The notes: generated from the sequence alone by a model not told the origin. Positions 1 to 7,926 are shown, numbered from the stretch's first letter. The stretch: DNA of 64,000 nt from Inquilinus ginsengisoli_A (GCF_031453975.1 NZ_JAVDPW010000006.1:124001-188000); one strand, 5' to 3'. Made by a program: numbers and translations.

Positions 1-423
1 ACCCGGTCCGGCCTGCTGATCGCGCTGTACGACCTGCTCAACGACCGCCAGGTCGCGGCGCTGCTCGAAGCGCTGCAGCGCACGCCGCGTCGGCTGGAGG
101 ATGTCGCCCGGGTGGTCGCCCGGGCCTATATGGACTGCTACACCTCGATCGGGCCGGAATGGCACGCGGTCGCGGCGGCGCTGCAGGGCGACGAGGAGAT
201 GGGCGGCCATCAGCAGGAACTGGTCGACTGCTATGTCGCATTCTACTTCGATGCGCTCGCGCCCTATTCGGCGGTGCCGAAGGAGGAGCTGCATCTGCGC
301 TGCGTCGGCATCATCGGGGCGGCGGACGCGATCTCGCGGGACATGATCCGCGGGCGGGTCGACGAGGCGACGGCGGCGGCCAGCCTGGCCTCGCTGATCG
401 TCAACTGGGTCTCGGCGGCCTGA
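1..423 (+). CDS. TetR/AcrR-family regulator, C-terminal part (5' end outside window)
   Basis: The reading frame is open from the first base and ends at TGA 421-423, giving the last 140 residues of a longer protein. It is all helical, with no HTH in the visible part, and it ends in a helix of the LIVNWVSAA type. This is how the ligand-binding/dimerisation half of TetR-family repressors usually looks. The DNA-binding N-terminus must lie upstream of the window. A strong hairpin terminator follows 55 bp later. The family assignment is an inference from the C-terminal domain only. Confidence 0.55.
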   Translation, partial: TRSGLLIALYDLLNDRQVAALLEALQRTPRRLEDVARVVARAYMDCYTSIGPEWHAVAAALQGDEEMGGHQQELVDCYVAFYFDALAPYSAVPKEELHLRCVGIIGAADAISRDMIRGRVDEATAAASLASLIVNWVSAA

Positions 424-477
424 GCAGCGAGGGCGTCTGAGCGGCAGGGGGCGGCGGGCTTGGCGTCCGGACAAAAG

Positions 478-510
478 AAAACCCCGCCGGCTTACGCTCG
501 GCGGGGTTTT
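478..510. terminator. Bidirectional intrinsic terminator
   Basis: AAAACCCCGCCG (478-489) pairs perfectly with CGGCGGGGTTTT (499-510) around a 9-nt loop. The A-run on one side and T-run on the other make it work on both strands. It sits between the convergent ends of the TetR-type gene and the DUF1127 gene. Confidence 0.9.
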
Positions 511-562
511 CGCGACCCTTGTCCGGGGGAGGAGTCGGACAGGGTGCCTCCAGTCGCTCCGA

Positions 563-805
563 TCACGCGGCGCGACGGATGACCGAATCTTCGTTCGCGG
601 CGGCAACGACGGCCGTCGGGCGCAGCATGCTGGCAACGTCGGCATGGCCGATGTTGGTGTCGCGGGCGGCGCGGCTGAGGCGCTCCATGATGGTGCCGCG
701 GTTCATGCCGATGTCGGCCAGCAGGCGGTCATCGAGCTGCATCAGGGCAGCATAGGCACGACGACGGTCCCAGGCGGCGACCAGCTTGTTGATGAGGGTG
801 TTCAC
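563..805 (-). CDS. DUF1127 domain-containing small protein
   Basis: An 80-residue basic protein. It carries the DUF1127 signature: an N-terminal amphipathic helix with WDRRRAYAALMQLDDRLLAD followed by IGMNRG. The start is GTG at 803-805, preceded by AGGAAG at a suitable distance. DUF1127 proteins are abundant in alphaproteobacteria; some have been tied to RNA turnover and phosphate or nutrient responses, but a role here cannot be assigned. It is monocistronic, convergent with the TetR-type gene and separated from it by a terminator. Confidence 0.85.
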   Translation of the reverse strand: MNTLINKLVAAWDRRRAYAALMQLDDRLLADIGMNRGTIMERLSRAARDTNIGHADVASMLRPTAVVAAANEDSVIRRAA

Positions 806-1104
806 GTCAGACTTCCTTCTTTGGGCGTGCCGCGACCAGCGAGGTGTTCGCGGCGCGGTGTGCGGTGTGTCTCACTGCACGAGCCGATATATGCGCTTAC
901 CTTAGCCATGCTTCCACCCCTGCCTATCGCACCGCAGCAATGCAGGCGATGCAATGCCTGACAATTAATCGCCCACTGCGCCCAGCTTCCGCCTCGGTTG
1001 GCGAAATTCGTCGCAATTCCGCCGCAATGCGCAATTGGTGCGCTGCAAAACAATTGGGCAGGCGGTGCAAACCGAATGGGCTTACGAGAAAGTAAGCGAG
1101 AGTA
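806..1104. other. Intergenic gap upstream of the DUF1127 gene
   Basis: No credible gene is seen. The stretch is less GC-rich than its flanks and presumably holds the DUF1127 promoter on the minus strand. Two small dyads are visible: CAGGC/GCCTG (943-960) and CTTAC/GTAAG (1081-1096). The second may serve as a weak hairpin after the LysR gene that ends at 1105. Confidence 0.4.
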
Positions 1105-1977
1105 CTATATCGCCGCGGCGAGCTCGGGGAGGGCCAGTCCTTCGGCCAAGTGCCGGGCCAGCAGGGCGCCGGCCGGGGCCAGGCCGGGCGCCCGGTGCAG
1201 CCGGATATCCGCCTCCGGCAGCGGCGGCAGCCCGTCGCGGTCGCCCAGCGGGCGCAGCTCCGGCGGAAACAGCCCGGCCTTGACCACGGTGACGGCCAGG
1301 CCCTGCGCCGCGATGGCGGTGACCGCCGCCAGGCTGTGGCTGACGAAGGCCAGGCGCCAGGGCAGGCCGGCCCCGTCCAGCGCCGCCATGGCCCAGGCCC
1401 GGAACAGGCAGCCCTGCGGGTAGAGGGCGAGGGGCATAGGGCTGAGGCCGTCACTCGCCAGGGCACGGCCGGCGGCCCACAACGCCCGCTCCCGCCGCAG
1501 GAAGGTGCCGCCGCCGTCGCCCGCGGCGTGCATCGCCAGCACCAGGTCGAAGCGCTCGCCCAGCCGCGGCAGCATCGGCCCGGTCAGCCCGGTCACCATC
1601 TCGACCTGGATGCGGGGATGGGCGGCGGCGAAGCCCGCCAGCAGCGGCGGCACCAGCCGGGTGCCGTAATCCTCCATCACGCCCAGCCGCACCACCCCCT
1701 CGACCTGAAGGTCGCGCAGCCGGCCCACCGCCTCGGCCGAGACCGCGAGGATGCGGCGGGCGTAGCCGAGCAGGACTTCGCCGGCCGGGGTCAGCCGCAG
1801 GCTGCGGCGGGTGCGGTCCAGCACCGGCGCGCCGACCGCCGCCTCCAGCCGCTGGATCTGCATGCTGACCGCCGACTGGGTCCGGTTCAGCGCCGCGGCG
1901 CCGCGGGTGAACGAGCCATGGTCGGCGACGGCGACGAAGGCGCGCAGCAGGTCCGGGTCCAGCACGATCCCCTCCAT
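1105..1977 (-). CDS. LysR-family transcriptional regulator
   Basis: 290 residues, the usual LysR length. Residues ~8-66 form the winged HTH with the NRTQSAVSMQIQRLE recognition-helix region, followed by a periplasmic-binding-protein-like effector domain. An upstream ATG at 2016 is in frame, but ATG 1977 has AAGGAG (complement of 1983-1988) five bases before it, so I choose 1977. It is divergent from the EamA exporter at 2084, and LysR proteins commonly regulate the divergent neighbour. It is a clear paralog of the LysR gene at 16176-17045, which also faces an EamA gene. The effector is unknown. Confidence 0.92.
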   Translation of the reverse strand: MEGIVLDPDLLRAFVAVADHGSFTRGAAALNRTQSAVSMQIQRLEAAVGAPVLDRTRRSLRLTPAGEVLLGYARRILAVSAEAVGRLRDLQVEGVVRLGVMEDYGTRLVPPLLAGFAAAHPRIQVEMVTGLTGPMLPRLGERFDLVLAMHAAGDGGGTFLRRERALWAAGRALASDGLSPMPLALYPQGCLFRAWAMAALDGAGLPWRLAFVSHSLAAVTAIAAQGLAVTVVKAGLFPPELRPLGDRDGLPPLPEADIRLHRAPGLAPAGALLARHLAEGLALPELAAAI

Positions 1978-2083
1978 CACGGCTCCTTCATCACGGATGG
2001 TGATGCAGTGGATCACAGTTATGCGTTTCCGTGAAGTTGGCTGCGGCTCCTATCCTTCTTATGCATGGCGGAAGGGGCAGGGG
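1978..2083. promoter_or_regulatory. Divergent LysR/EamA control region
   Basis: A perfect dyad GTGAT-N7-ATCAC at 2000-2016 lies between the two divergent genes and is a plausible LysR binding site. Its assignment is inferred from position and symmetry only. Confidence 0.45.
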
Positions 2084-3010
2084 ATGTCGCGGAACGGGAT
2101 CGGGGTGATGGCGGCGCTGGCGTCCAGCACGCTGGGGGGCACGTCGGTGGTGGCGACGCGCTTCGTGATCGGCGCCACCGACCCGGCGACGCTCAGCGTG
2201 TTCCGCTTCGGCATCGGCTGCGCCCTGCTGGTGCCGGTGGTGCTGGCGCTGCGGGCGCCCTGGCCGGCGCGGCGCGACCTGCCGGCGGTGGCGCTGCTGG
2301 GGCTGCTGTTCTTCGCAGCCTTCCCCTTCCTGTTCAACGCGTCGCTGGCCCACACCACCGCGGCACGCGGGGCGCTGGCGCTATCGACTCAGCCGCTGCT
2401 GACCCTGGCCGCCGGCGCGGCGCTGGGGATCGAGGCGCTGACCCGGCGCAAGGCGGCCGGCGTCCTGCTCGCCATGGCCGGGGTGGCGCTGGCATTGATG
2501 GCCGGTCTGGCCGACGCGCCGCCGCAGGCCTGGCGCGGCGATCTGCTGATGGTCGGGGCGGCGGGCTGCGGCGCCCTCTATAATGTGTGGTCGCGCGCCT
2601 ATGTCAGGCGGTCCGCTGCCCTGTCCTTCACCGCGCTCGGCATGGCGGCGGGCGGCTGCGGCCTGGCGGCGCTGGCGCTGGCGACACGGCCGGTGGCCCT
2701 GCCGGCCCTCGACGCCGCCGGCTGGGCCGTGGTGCTCTATCTCGGCGTGGTCGGCGCCGCGCTGACCTTCTTCCTGTGGTCCTTCGCCCTCGGCCGCACC
2801 ACGCCGACCCGGGTGGCGATCTCGGTCACGGTGAACCCCGTGGTGGCCACGCTGTTCGGCACGCTGCTGCTGGGCGAGCCGGTCGGCTGGCCGCTGCTGC
2901 TGGGCCTGGCCACGGTCGCGGCCGGCATCGCCGTGGCGGCGACCGACCCGCGGCGCCCGGCCGCGCCGATGCCGGAGGCGAGCGTTTCTTCACCTGCGCG
3001 GCTGCCTTGA
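2084..3010 (+). CDS. EamA-family (DMT) transporter
   Basis: 308 residues with about ten hydrophobic segments arranged as two EamA repeats. The second repeat contains the typical GRTTPTRVAISVTVNPVVA segment near the end. DMT proteins of this type export amino acids, metabolites or drugs across the inner membrane; the substrate is not predictable. The frame stays open far upstream, but ATG 2084 has GAAGGGG just before it and starts the protein where the first membrane helix begins. The divergent LysR gene is the likely regulator. Confidence 0.9.
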   Translation: MSRNGIGVMAALASSTLGGTSVVATRFVIGATDPATLSVFRFGIGCALLVPVVLALRAPWPARRDLPAVALLGLLFFAAFPFLFNASLAHTTAARGALALSTQPLLTLAAGAALGIEALTRRKAAGVLLAMAGVALALMAGLADAPPQAWRGDLLMVGAAGCGALYNVWSRAYVRRSAALSFTALGMAAGGCGLAALALATRPVALPALDAAGWAVVLYLGVVGAALTFFLWSFALGRTTPTRVAISVTVNPVVATLFGTLLLGEPVGWPLLLGLATVAAGIAVAATDPRRPAAPMPEASVSSPARLP

Positions 3011-3119
3011 AAATGCCCCGGCCGCGCGGCGGCGCGCGCACTGGACGCGGGCGGTCGGCGATGCCATAGTCCGCGCCGTTCGGCGACCTGGGGTCGCCTC
3101 TCGGTATGTCCACGGATCC

Positions 3120-3506
3120 ATGGCCTTCGATCTGACCGAATTCGGGCTCCGCGCCTATCTCCGTTTCGTCACCTGGCGGCATGGCGCGCATGTCGGCAAT
3201 GACGCGCTCGGCAACCGCTACTTCCGCAGCCGCAAGATCCGTGCGGGCGGCCGCGAGAAGCGCTGGGTGGTGTTCAACGGCGGCGTGTCGGAAGCGACCC
3301 GCGTGCCGCCGGAATGGCATGGCTGGCTGCACCACACCACCCAGCAGCCGCCGGGCGAGGCCAGCCCGTTCCGCCGCCCCTGGCAGCAGCCGCCCGAGAG
3401 CAACCCGACCGGGACCGAGCACGCCTACCTGCCGCCCGGCCATCCGCTGCGCGGCAGCCATCGCGCCAAGGCGACCGGCGACTACGAGCCGTGGACGCCG
3501 ACGTGA
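3120..3506 (+). CDS. NADH:ubiquinone oxidoreductase accessory subunit, NDUFA12 / 17.2 kDa family
   Basis: 128 residues, the family's normal size. The family pattern is visible: WRHGAHVGNDALGNRYFRSR near residues 19-38, then RRWVVFNGG-like and PPEWHGWLHH segments, and a proline-rich C-terminus. NDUFA12 is a peripheral complex I subunit shared by mitochondria and alphaproteobacteria, where it is typically coded apart from the nuo operon and beside mlaD, as here. mlaD follows after 23 bp. No strong Shine-Dalgarno site is visible before the ATG. Confidence 0.93.
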   Translation: MAFDLTEFGLRAYLRFVTWRHGAHVGNDALGNRYFRSRKIRAGGREKRWVVFNGGVSEATRVPPEWHGWLHHTTQQPPGEASPFRRPWQQPPESNPTGTEHAYLPPGHPLRGSHRAKATGDYEPWTPT

Positions 3507-3529
3507 CCGGACCCGCCTGAGGAAGAGTG

Positions 3530-4090
3530 ATGCACAGGAACGTCATCGAGACGGTGATGGGCGCGGTCGTGTTGGCCGTCGCCCTGTTCTTCCTGGGATT
3601 CGCCTATTCCAGCGCCAATTTCAGCACCGTCTCGGGCTATCGGCTCAAGGCCCAGTTCGACCAGGCTGACGGCGTGTCGGCCGGCACCGACGTGCGCATC
3701 GGCGGCGTCAAGGTCGGCACCGTGACCAGCATCGCCCTTGACCCCCAGACCTACCTGGCCAATGTCGACCTCTCGATCGACCCGTCGATCAAGCTGTCGA
3801 ACGACACCGCTGCGGCGATCAGCAGCGACGGGCTGCTCGGCGGCCGCACCCTGACGCTCAGCCCCGGCGGCCGCCCCGACGATCCCAGCGGCTGGCTGAA
3901 GGATGGCGACACCATCGACCACACCCAGTCCAACCCCAGCCTCGAGCAGCTGCTCGGCCAGGTGATCTTCAGCATCGGCCAGATCGGCGACAAGGCCAGC
4001 AGCGGCGGCCTGGGCGGGTCGTCTCAGGGTGGGGCGTCCCAGGGCCAGGCCCCGCAGACCAAGCCGGCCGGCGGCATGTTGGGGAATTGA
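3530..4090 (+). CDS. mlaD: MlaD, MCE-domain lipid-transport protein
   Basis: 186 residues. One N-terminal membrane anchor (about residues 8-27) is followed by a single MCE domain (about 38-115) with the pattern GYRLKAQFDQADGVSAGTDV and GGVKVGTV. MlaD is the hexameric periplasmic substrate-binding component of the Mla system, which moves phospholipids between outer and inner membrane. The C-terminus is rich in Gly, Ser and Gln and probably disordered. GTG 3527 and ATG 3530 are adjacent; GAGGAAGAG precedes, so I take ATG 3530. mlaE and mlaF are not in the window. Confidence 0.92.
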   Translation: MHRNVIETVMGAVVLAVALFFLGFAYSSANFSTVSGYRLKAQFDQADGVSAGTDVRIGGVKVGTVTSIALDPQTYLANVDLSIDPSIKLSNDTAAAISSDGLLGGRTLTLSPGGRPDDPSGWLKDGDTIDHTQSNPSLEQLLGQVIFSIGQIGDKASSGGLGGSSQGGASQGQAPQTKPAGGMLGN

Positions 4091-4098
4091 GCGGCATC

Positions 4099-4596
4099 AT
4101 GCGTCGTTTCGCTGTCCTGCCGGCCCTGGCGGTCCTCGCCGTCGCGGCGCTTCCCGCCGCGGCCCAGGCCGCCGCCACCATCGACCAGCCGATCGCCGAG
4201 CTGCGCGGGCTCGACAAGATCACGGCGCGGACCCAGCCGCTCGAGGCCAAGGTCGGCGACAAGGTCCAGTTCGGCAGCCTGGCCATCACGGTGCGGGCCT
4301 GCCGCAAGGCGCCGCCCGAGGATCCGCCGGAAAGCGCCGCCTTCCTCGAGATCACCGACACGCCGCCGGGCCACCCCGCGGCCACGGTGTTCTCCGGCTG
4401 GATGTTCGCGTCCTCGCCCGGCGTCTCGGCGCTCGACCATCCGGTCTACGATGTCTGGGTGGTCAGCTGCACCGACGCCTCGCCGGCCGCGGCCGCCGCC
4501 AGCCAGGAGGTCGACGACAACGTGCCGGATGCCTCGACCCTGCCGTTGCCGGAAATGAAGATCATCCCGCCGGCGCTGCCGCCCAGCCGTCAGTAG
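4099..4596 (+). CDS. DUF2155 domain-containing secreted protein
   Basis: 165 residues with a clear Sec signal peptide (MRRFAVLPALAVLAVAALPAA, cleavage after AQA). The DUF2155 core has two conserved cysteines (in TVRACRK and VVSCTD), which may form a disulfide. An in-frame TTG at 4087 overlaps the mlaD stop, but ATG 4099 begins the signal peptide properly. The gene is routinely found after mlaD in alphaproteobacteria, so a periplasmic role linked to envelope lipid transport is plausible but unproven. Confidence 0.88.
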   Translation: MRRFAVLPALAVLAVAALPAAAQAAATIDQPIAELRGLDKITARTQPLEAKVGDKVQFGSLAITVRACRKAPPEDPPESAAFLEITDTPPGHPAATVFSGWMFASSPGVSALDHPVYDVWVVSCTDASPAAAAASQEVDDNVPDASTLPLPEMKIIPPALPPSRQ

Positions 4597-4615
4597 GGTG
4601 GGCCACCAGTAGGGC

Positions 4616-4990
4616 CTACAGCGCCGCGACCGCGAACAGCCCGAGGACGCAGAGGAAGCCGAGCGTCCACAGGCTGGAGCGCAGGCTGGGCAGGTCGGCC
4701 GCATAGGCGCCGGTGTAGGCGATCCGGGCCAGCACGAACAGCCCGGCCAGCAGGTCGACCCGGCCCTGCGGTGCCGCCGCCAGCTGGGCCACCAGCACTG
4801 CCGCGGCGAAGGCCGGGAACGTCTCGAAATGGTTGCGGTGCGCCCAGTCCAGGCGCTGCGCCCAGCCGGTCATCCGCTCCATGCCCAGGCGCGGCGCGTG
4901 GTTGTCGATCCGCGCGGCGGATTTGGCCGGCATGACGGTGAGATAGGGCAGCATCACGGCGGCCAAGATCATCCAGGTGGCGAAGGTCAT
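4616..4990 (-). CDS. MAPEG-family membrane protein
   Basis: 124 residues with four hydrophobic helices and the MAPEG-like segment RLDWAHRNHFETFPAFAAAVL. Family members are small membrane enzymes related to microsomal glutathione transferases; many bacterial ones are uncharacterised. The ATG (4988-4990) overlaps the stop of the upstream GNAT gene by four bases (ATGA), so it is the last gene of an aat-GNAT-MAPEG operon. It is convergent with the DUF2155 gene. Confidence 0.88.
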   Translation of the reverse strand: MTFATWMILAAVMLPYLTVMPAKSAARIDNHAPRLGMERMTGWAQRLDWAHRNHFETFPAFAAAVLVAQLAAAPQGRVDLLAGLFVLARIAYTGAYAADLPSLRSSLWTLGFLCVLGLFAVAAL

Positions 4991-5919
4991 CGCGGCGACT
5001 CCAGCGGGCCAGCCTCGGGAAACGCCTTGGCGAAGACCGGGATGGTCTCGCTGACCGCGAAGCCATGGCGGCGGTACAGCGCCAGCGCCGCGTCGTTCGC
5101 CGCCGCCACGTCCAGCACGGCGCTGCCGGCCCCGGCGGCGTGCAGCCGGCGCAGGCTCTCGGCCACCAGGACGTCGCCCAGCCGGCCGCCGCGGAACTCC
5201 GGATCCCGCCCGATCAGGCCGACATCGCCCTCGCCGCCGGGCGCCTCGGGCGGATGCACGCGCAGGAAGCCGGCGACACGGTCGCCCTGCAGGATCAGGC
5301 CGTGATTCTCGGCCAGGGCCATGGCGCGCACGGCAAAGCTGTCGAAGTCGGGGATGCTTGAGCCGGGGACGGGCGCCATGGCGCGGCGGACGGCGTCGTG
5401 CTGGCTGCGCATGGTGGCCTCCGTCGGCCGCCCCCAGGACAGGCCGTCGGGCAGCGGCGGCACTGGCGGCGGCGGGCCGTCCAGGGCGCGACGCATCAGG
5501 TACATCCGGTAGGCCTCACGGTAGCCCCGCGCGACCAGCCGGGCCTCCCAGTCGAGGAACAGGTCCGTGGCCTCGATCTCGAGGTGGCGGCGCCGGCTGC
5601 CTGGCATCGCCGCCTCGGCCTCCTGCAGCAGCCGATCGGCCAGGGCCTGCCGGTCGCAGCCGGGATCGATGCCGAGCAGCGCGAAATTCGCCGCGTCGGC
5701 GGCGTTGCTGCAGGTGTCGACCAGCACGGCCACGGCGACGCGGCGGCCCGCGACATCGGCCAGGTCGAGGATGGCGCCGGGACCCGAGACCAGTTTGGTC
5801 AGGCCCCAGCGCGGGTCGAACGGCATCGCAGGCACCGGATGGGCCGCGATGAAGTCGAACAGCGCCTCGTCGATCGGGCTGGCCGGGACCGGGCGGCGGC
5901 GCAGGGGCAGGGTGCTCAT
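4987..5919 (-). CDS. GNAT-family N-acetyltransferase with long N-terminal region
   Basis: 310 residues. The C-terminal ~150 residues are a GNAT fold: GDVGLIGRDPEFRGGRLGDVL corresponds to motif A, ending in ALALYRRHGFAVSE. The N-terminal half has no motif I recognise and may be a degenerate second GNAT domain. The frame is open to 6597, but that extension is only the shadow of aat. Two ATGs abut at 5922 and 5919; CGGAGGG just upstream favours 5919. The start overlaps the aat stop, indicating translational coupling. The substrate is unknown. Confidence 0.85.
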   Translation of the reverse strand: MSTLPLRRRPVPASPIDEALFDFIAAHPVPAMPFDPRWGLTKLVSGPGAILDLADVAGRRVAVAVLVDTCSNAADAANFALLGIDPGCDRQALADRLLQEAEAAMPGSRRRHLEIEATDLFLDWEARLVARGYREAYRMYLMRRALDGPPPPVPPLPDGLSWGRPTEATMRSQHDAVRRAMAPVPGSSIPDFDSFAVRAMALAENHGLILQGDRVAGFLRVHPPEAPGGEGDVGLIGRDPEFRGGRLGDVLVAESLRRLHAAGAGSAVLDVAAANDAALALYRRHGFAVSETIPVFAKAFPEAGPLESPR

Positions 5920-6566
5920 CATCCCTCCGGTCGATGGTGCAGCAGGTCGTCCATCTCGGCAGCCGGGTCGGCGCCGGCCCAGTCCGGCCGCAACGCCAGC
6001 GCGGTGGCAAGCTGCCGGCGGTATTCGGCGCGGTCGATCTCGATGGTGCCGAAGCGGGCGAGATGGTCGGTGACGAACTGGGTGTCGAGCAGGATGAAGC
6101 CGGCGGCGCGCAGCCGGGCGACGAGATGGATCAGCGCCACCTTGCTGGCGTCGGTGGCACGGCTGAACATGCTCTCGCCGAAGAAGGCACCGCCGAGCGA
6201 GACGCCGTACAGCCCGCCCACCAGCGTGTCGCCGTCCCAGCACTCGACGCTGTGGGCGAAGCCGCCGCGGTGCAGCGTGGTGTACAGCGCGACGATCTCG
6301 TCGTTGATCCAGGTGTTCGGCCGGTCGGGCGCGGGCGCGGCGCAGGCGGCGATCACGGCGGCGAAGGCCCCGTCCGCCGTCACCCGGAAGCGGCCGGCCT
6401 TGACGGTGCGGGCGAGGCGGCGGGGCACGTGCAGGCCGTCGAGCGGCAGCACGCCGCGACGCGGCGGGTCGAACCAGTGCAGCTCGGTGCTGTCGGCGGA
6501 TTCCGCCATCGGGAACAGCCCGGCGGCGTAAGCGCGCAGCAGCAGCTGGGGCGTGATGCGGGTCAT
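5919..6566 (-). CDS. aat: Leucyl/phenylalanyl-tRNA--protein transferase
   Basis: 215 residues, normal for Aat. Hallmarks are WFDPPRRGVLPLDGLHVPR, then GGLYGVSLGGAFFGESMFS with RATDASK, then LLDTQFVTDHLARFG. The enzyme transfers Leu or Phe from aminoacyl-tRNA to proteins with N-terminal Arg or Lys, marking them for ClpS/ClpAP degradation in the cytoplasm. It heads a three-gene operon (aat-GNAT-MAPEG) with 4-bp overlaps. In related genomes aat sits near accC; here trpS and a secreted-protein cluster lie between them. Confidence 0.97.
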   Translation of the reverse strand: MTRITPQLLLRAYAAGLFPMAESADSTELHWFDPPRRGVLPLDGLHVPRRLARTVKAGRFRVTADGAFAAVIAACAAPAPDRPNTWINDEIVALYTTLHRGGFAHSVECWDGDTLVGGLYGVSLGGAFFGESMFSRATDASKVALIHLVARLRAAGFILLDTQFVTDHLARFGTIEIDRAEYRRQLATALALRPDWAGADPAAEMDDLLHHRPEG

Positions 6567-6664
6567 GGCCGGGACCGGGTGGTGATACCGGAAGCAAGGG
6601 GAGTCGCGGCGCTCATGTTCCGTCGATAGCCGAGGGGGAGGGGGCGCGTCTAGCCGCCGCGGTC

Positions 6665-6693
6665 TTTCCTGCGCGGCCGCGTCGCGCTATCAT
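6665..6693 (+). promoter_or_regulatory. Candidate promoter of the trpS leader
   Basis: TTTCCT (6665-6670), a 17-bp spacer and TATCAT (6688-6693) form a reasonable sigma-70 promoter. Transcription would start about seven bases after the -10, near 6700, which is the first base of the leader-peptide ATG. The transcript would then be leaderless, as reported for the Sinorhizobium trpL leader. The start site is an inference. Confidence 0.45.
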
Positions 6694-6699
6694 GCCGGC

Positions 6700-6747
6700 A
6701 TGATGAAGCCCGCGACCTCGTTCCGGAATTGGTGGCGCAGCGCCTGA
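6700..6747 (+). CDS. trp-type leader peptide (MMKPATSFRNWWRSA)
   Basis: A 15-residue reading frame with two adjacent Trp codons (TGG TGG, 6730-6735) and a TGA stop at 6745-6747. It lies 124 bp before trpS, and a U-tract terminator intervenes. Two tandem ATG codons (6700 and 6703) begin it, and no Shine-Dalgarno site is visible. Tandem Trp codons four codons before the stop, overlapping the first hairpin, are the standard design of ribosome-mediated attenuation. The peptide itself probably matters less than where the ribosome stalls. Confidence 0.85.
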   Translation: MMKPATSFRNWWRSA

Positions 6748-6807
6748 CGGCGGCTGCGCGTGCTTCGTCCTGCACCCCGGGCCGCTCCGATGGAGTCGGC
6801 CCTTTTT
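6730..6807 (+). promoter_or_regulatory. Ribosome-mediated transcription attenuator controlling trpS
   Basis: Three mutually exclusive pairings are visible. The 1:2 hairpin is GCGCAGC (6735-6741) with GCTGCGC (6753-6759) and starts on the second Trp codon. The antiterminator is GCGGC (6750-6754) with GCCGC (6781-6785), extended by GTGC (6760-6763) with GCAC (6772-6775). The terminator is at 6779-6807. A ribosome stalled at the Trp codons would cover 6735-6741 and free segment 2 for the antiterminator. A ribosome that reaches the stop codon would cover segment 2 and let the terminator form. Confidence 0.8.
6779..6807 (+). terminator. Attenuator terminator before trpS
   Basis: GGGCCG then CTCC (6779-6788), loop GAT, GGAG (6792-6795), one bulged T, and CGGCCC (6797-6802), followed by five T (6803-6807). 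It is a strong intrinsic terminator located between the leader peptide and the trpS start codon. Confidence 0.88.
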
Positions 6808-6870
6808 CATCTCCGTGAGACGGCAATCCATCCGAGCGGCCCCCTTGCCTTGCTCGAAAGGACTCGTCCT

Positions 6871-7917
6871 ATGACCGACATCACCCTTGCCCGCCCGGCC
6901 CCGGCGCCCGGGATCACCGAGGCCGACACCGTGCTGACCGGCGACCGGCCGACCGGGCCGCTGCATCTCGGCCACTATGCGGGGTCGCTGGCCAACCGGC
7001 TGCGGCTGCAGCGCCTGTGCCGGCAATTCGTGCTGATCGCCGACCTCCAGGCCCTGACCGACAACGCCGCCGATCCCGGCCGGGTCAGCCGCAACGTGAT
7101 GGAGGTGGCGCTGGACCACCTCGCCATCGGCATCGACCCGGCGCGGAGCCACATCGCGCTGCAATCCGCGATGCCGGAGCTGGCCGAGCTGGCGATGCTG
7201 TACCTCAACCTCGTCACCGTGGCCCGGCTCGAGCGCAACCCGACGGTGCGCGACGAGATCCGCCAGCGCGGCTTCGCCCGCGACCTGCCGGCCGGCTTCC
7301 TGTGCTACCCGGTCAGCCAGGCCGCCGACATCACCGCAGTGGCGGCGACACTGGTGCCGGTGGGGGCCGACCAGGCACCGATGCTGGAGCAGACGGTCGA
7401 GGTCGTCCGCGCCGTCAACCGTCTGGCCGGCGATGCGGTGCTGCCGGAGCCGCGCATCCTGCTGTCGGCCACACCGCGGCTGCCGGGCCTCGACGGCCAG
7501 GGCAAGATGGGCAAATCTGCCGGCAACGCCATCGACCTGCGCGCCGATGCCGATACGGTCCGCGCCGCGATCCGCCGGATGTACACCGACCCCGGCCATG
7601 TCAGGGCGGAGGACCCGGGCCGGGTCGAGGGCAATGTCGTCTTCGCCTATCTCGACGCCTTCGACCCCGATCCGGCCGGGGTGGCGGCGCTCAAGCAGCG
7701 CTACCGCGCCGGCGGCCTGGGGGACATGGCGGTGAAGCGGCGGCTTGAGGAGGTGCTGAACGCGCTGCTGGCGCCGATCCGCACCCGCCGGGCGGAATTC
7801 GCGCGGGCCCCGGACGAGGTCCGCGCGATCCTGCGGCGCGGCACCGAGGCGGCGCGGGCCGAGGCCGCCCGGACGCTGGATGCGGTGCGCGCGGCCTTCG
7901 GGCTGGTGCGGCCGTGA
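6871..7917 (+). CDS. trpS: Tryptophanyl-tRNA synthetase, probably an auxiliary copy
   Basis: 348 residues, the full class Ic length. The HIGH-type motif is GDRPTGPLHLGHYAGSL (about residues 30-46), the middle motif is VGADQAPMLEQT, and the KMSKS-type motif is GQGKMGKSAGNAI, with Gly replacing the usual Ser in KMSKS. The enzyme charges tRNA-Trp with tryptophan in the cytoplasm. The frame opens at 6760, but ATG 6871 follows the attenuator and fits the family N-terminus. The GDRPTG and PMLEQT signatures recall a TrpRS subgroup containing inducible, indolmycin-tolerant auxiliary enzymes. Whether a second trpS exists cannot be seen here. Confidence 0.95.
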   Translation: MTDITLARPAPAPGITEADTVLTGDRPTGPLHLGHYAGSLANRLRLQRLCRQFVLIADLQALTDNAADPGRVSRNVMEVALDHLAIGIDPARSHIALQSAMPELAELAMLYLNLVTVARLERNPTVRDEIRQRGFARDLPAGFLCYPVSQAADITAVAATLVPVGADQAPMLEQTVEVVRAVNRLAGDAVLPEPRILLSATPRLPGLDGQGKMGKSAGNAIDLRADADTVRAAIRRMYTDPGHVRAEDPGRVEGNVVFAYLDAFDPDPAGVAALKQRYRAGGLGDMAVKRRLEEVLNALLAPIRTRRAEFARAPDEVRAILRRGTEAARAEAARTLDAVRAAFGLVRP

Positions 7918-7926
7918 GAACGCAGC

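Noticed and set aside
5923..6597. N-terminal extension of the GNAT gene
   Set aside because: This part lies in a different frame over aat, which is unmistakable. The GNAT start with a ribosome site is at 5919.
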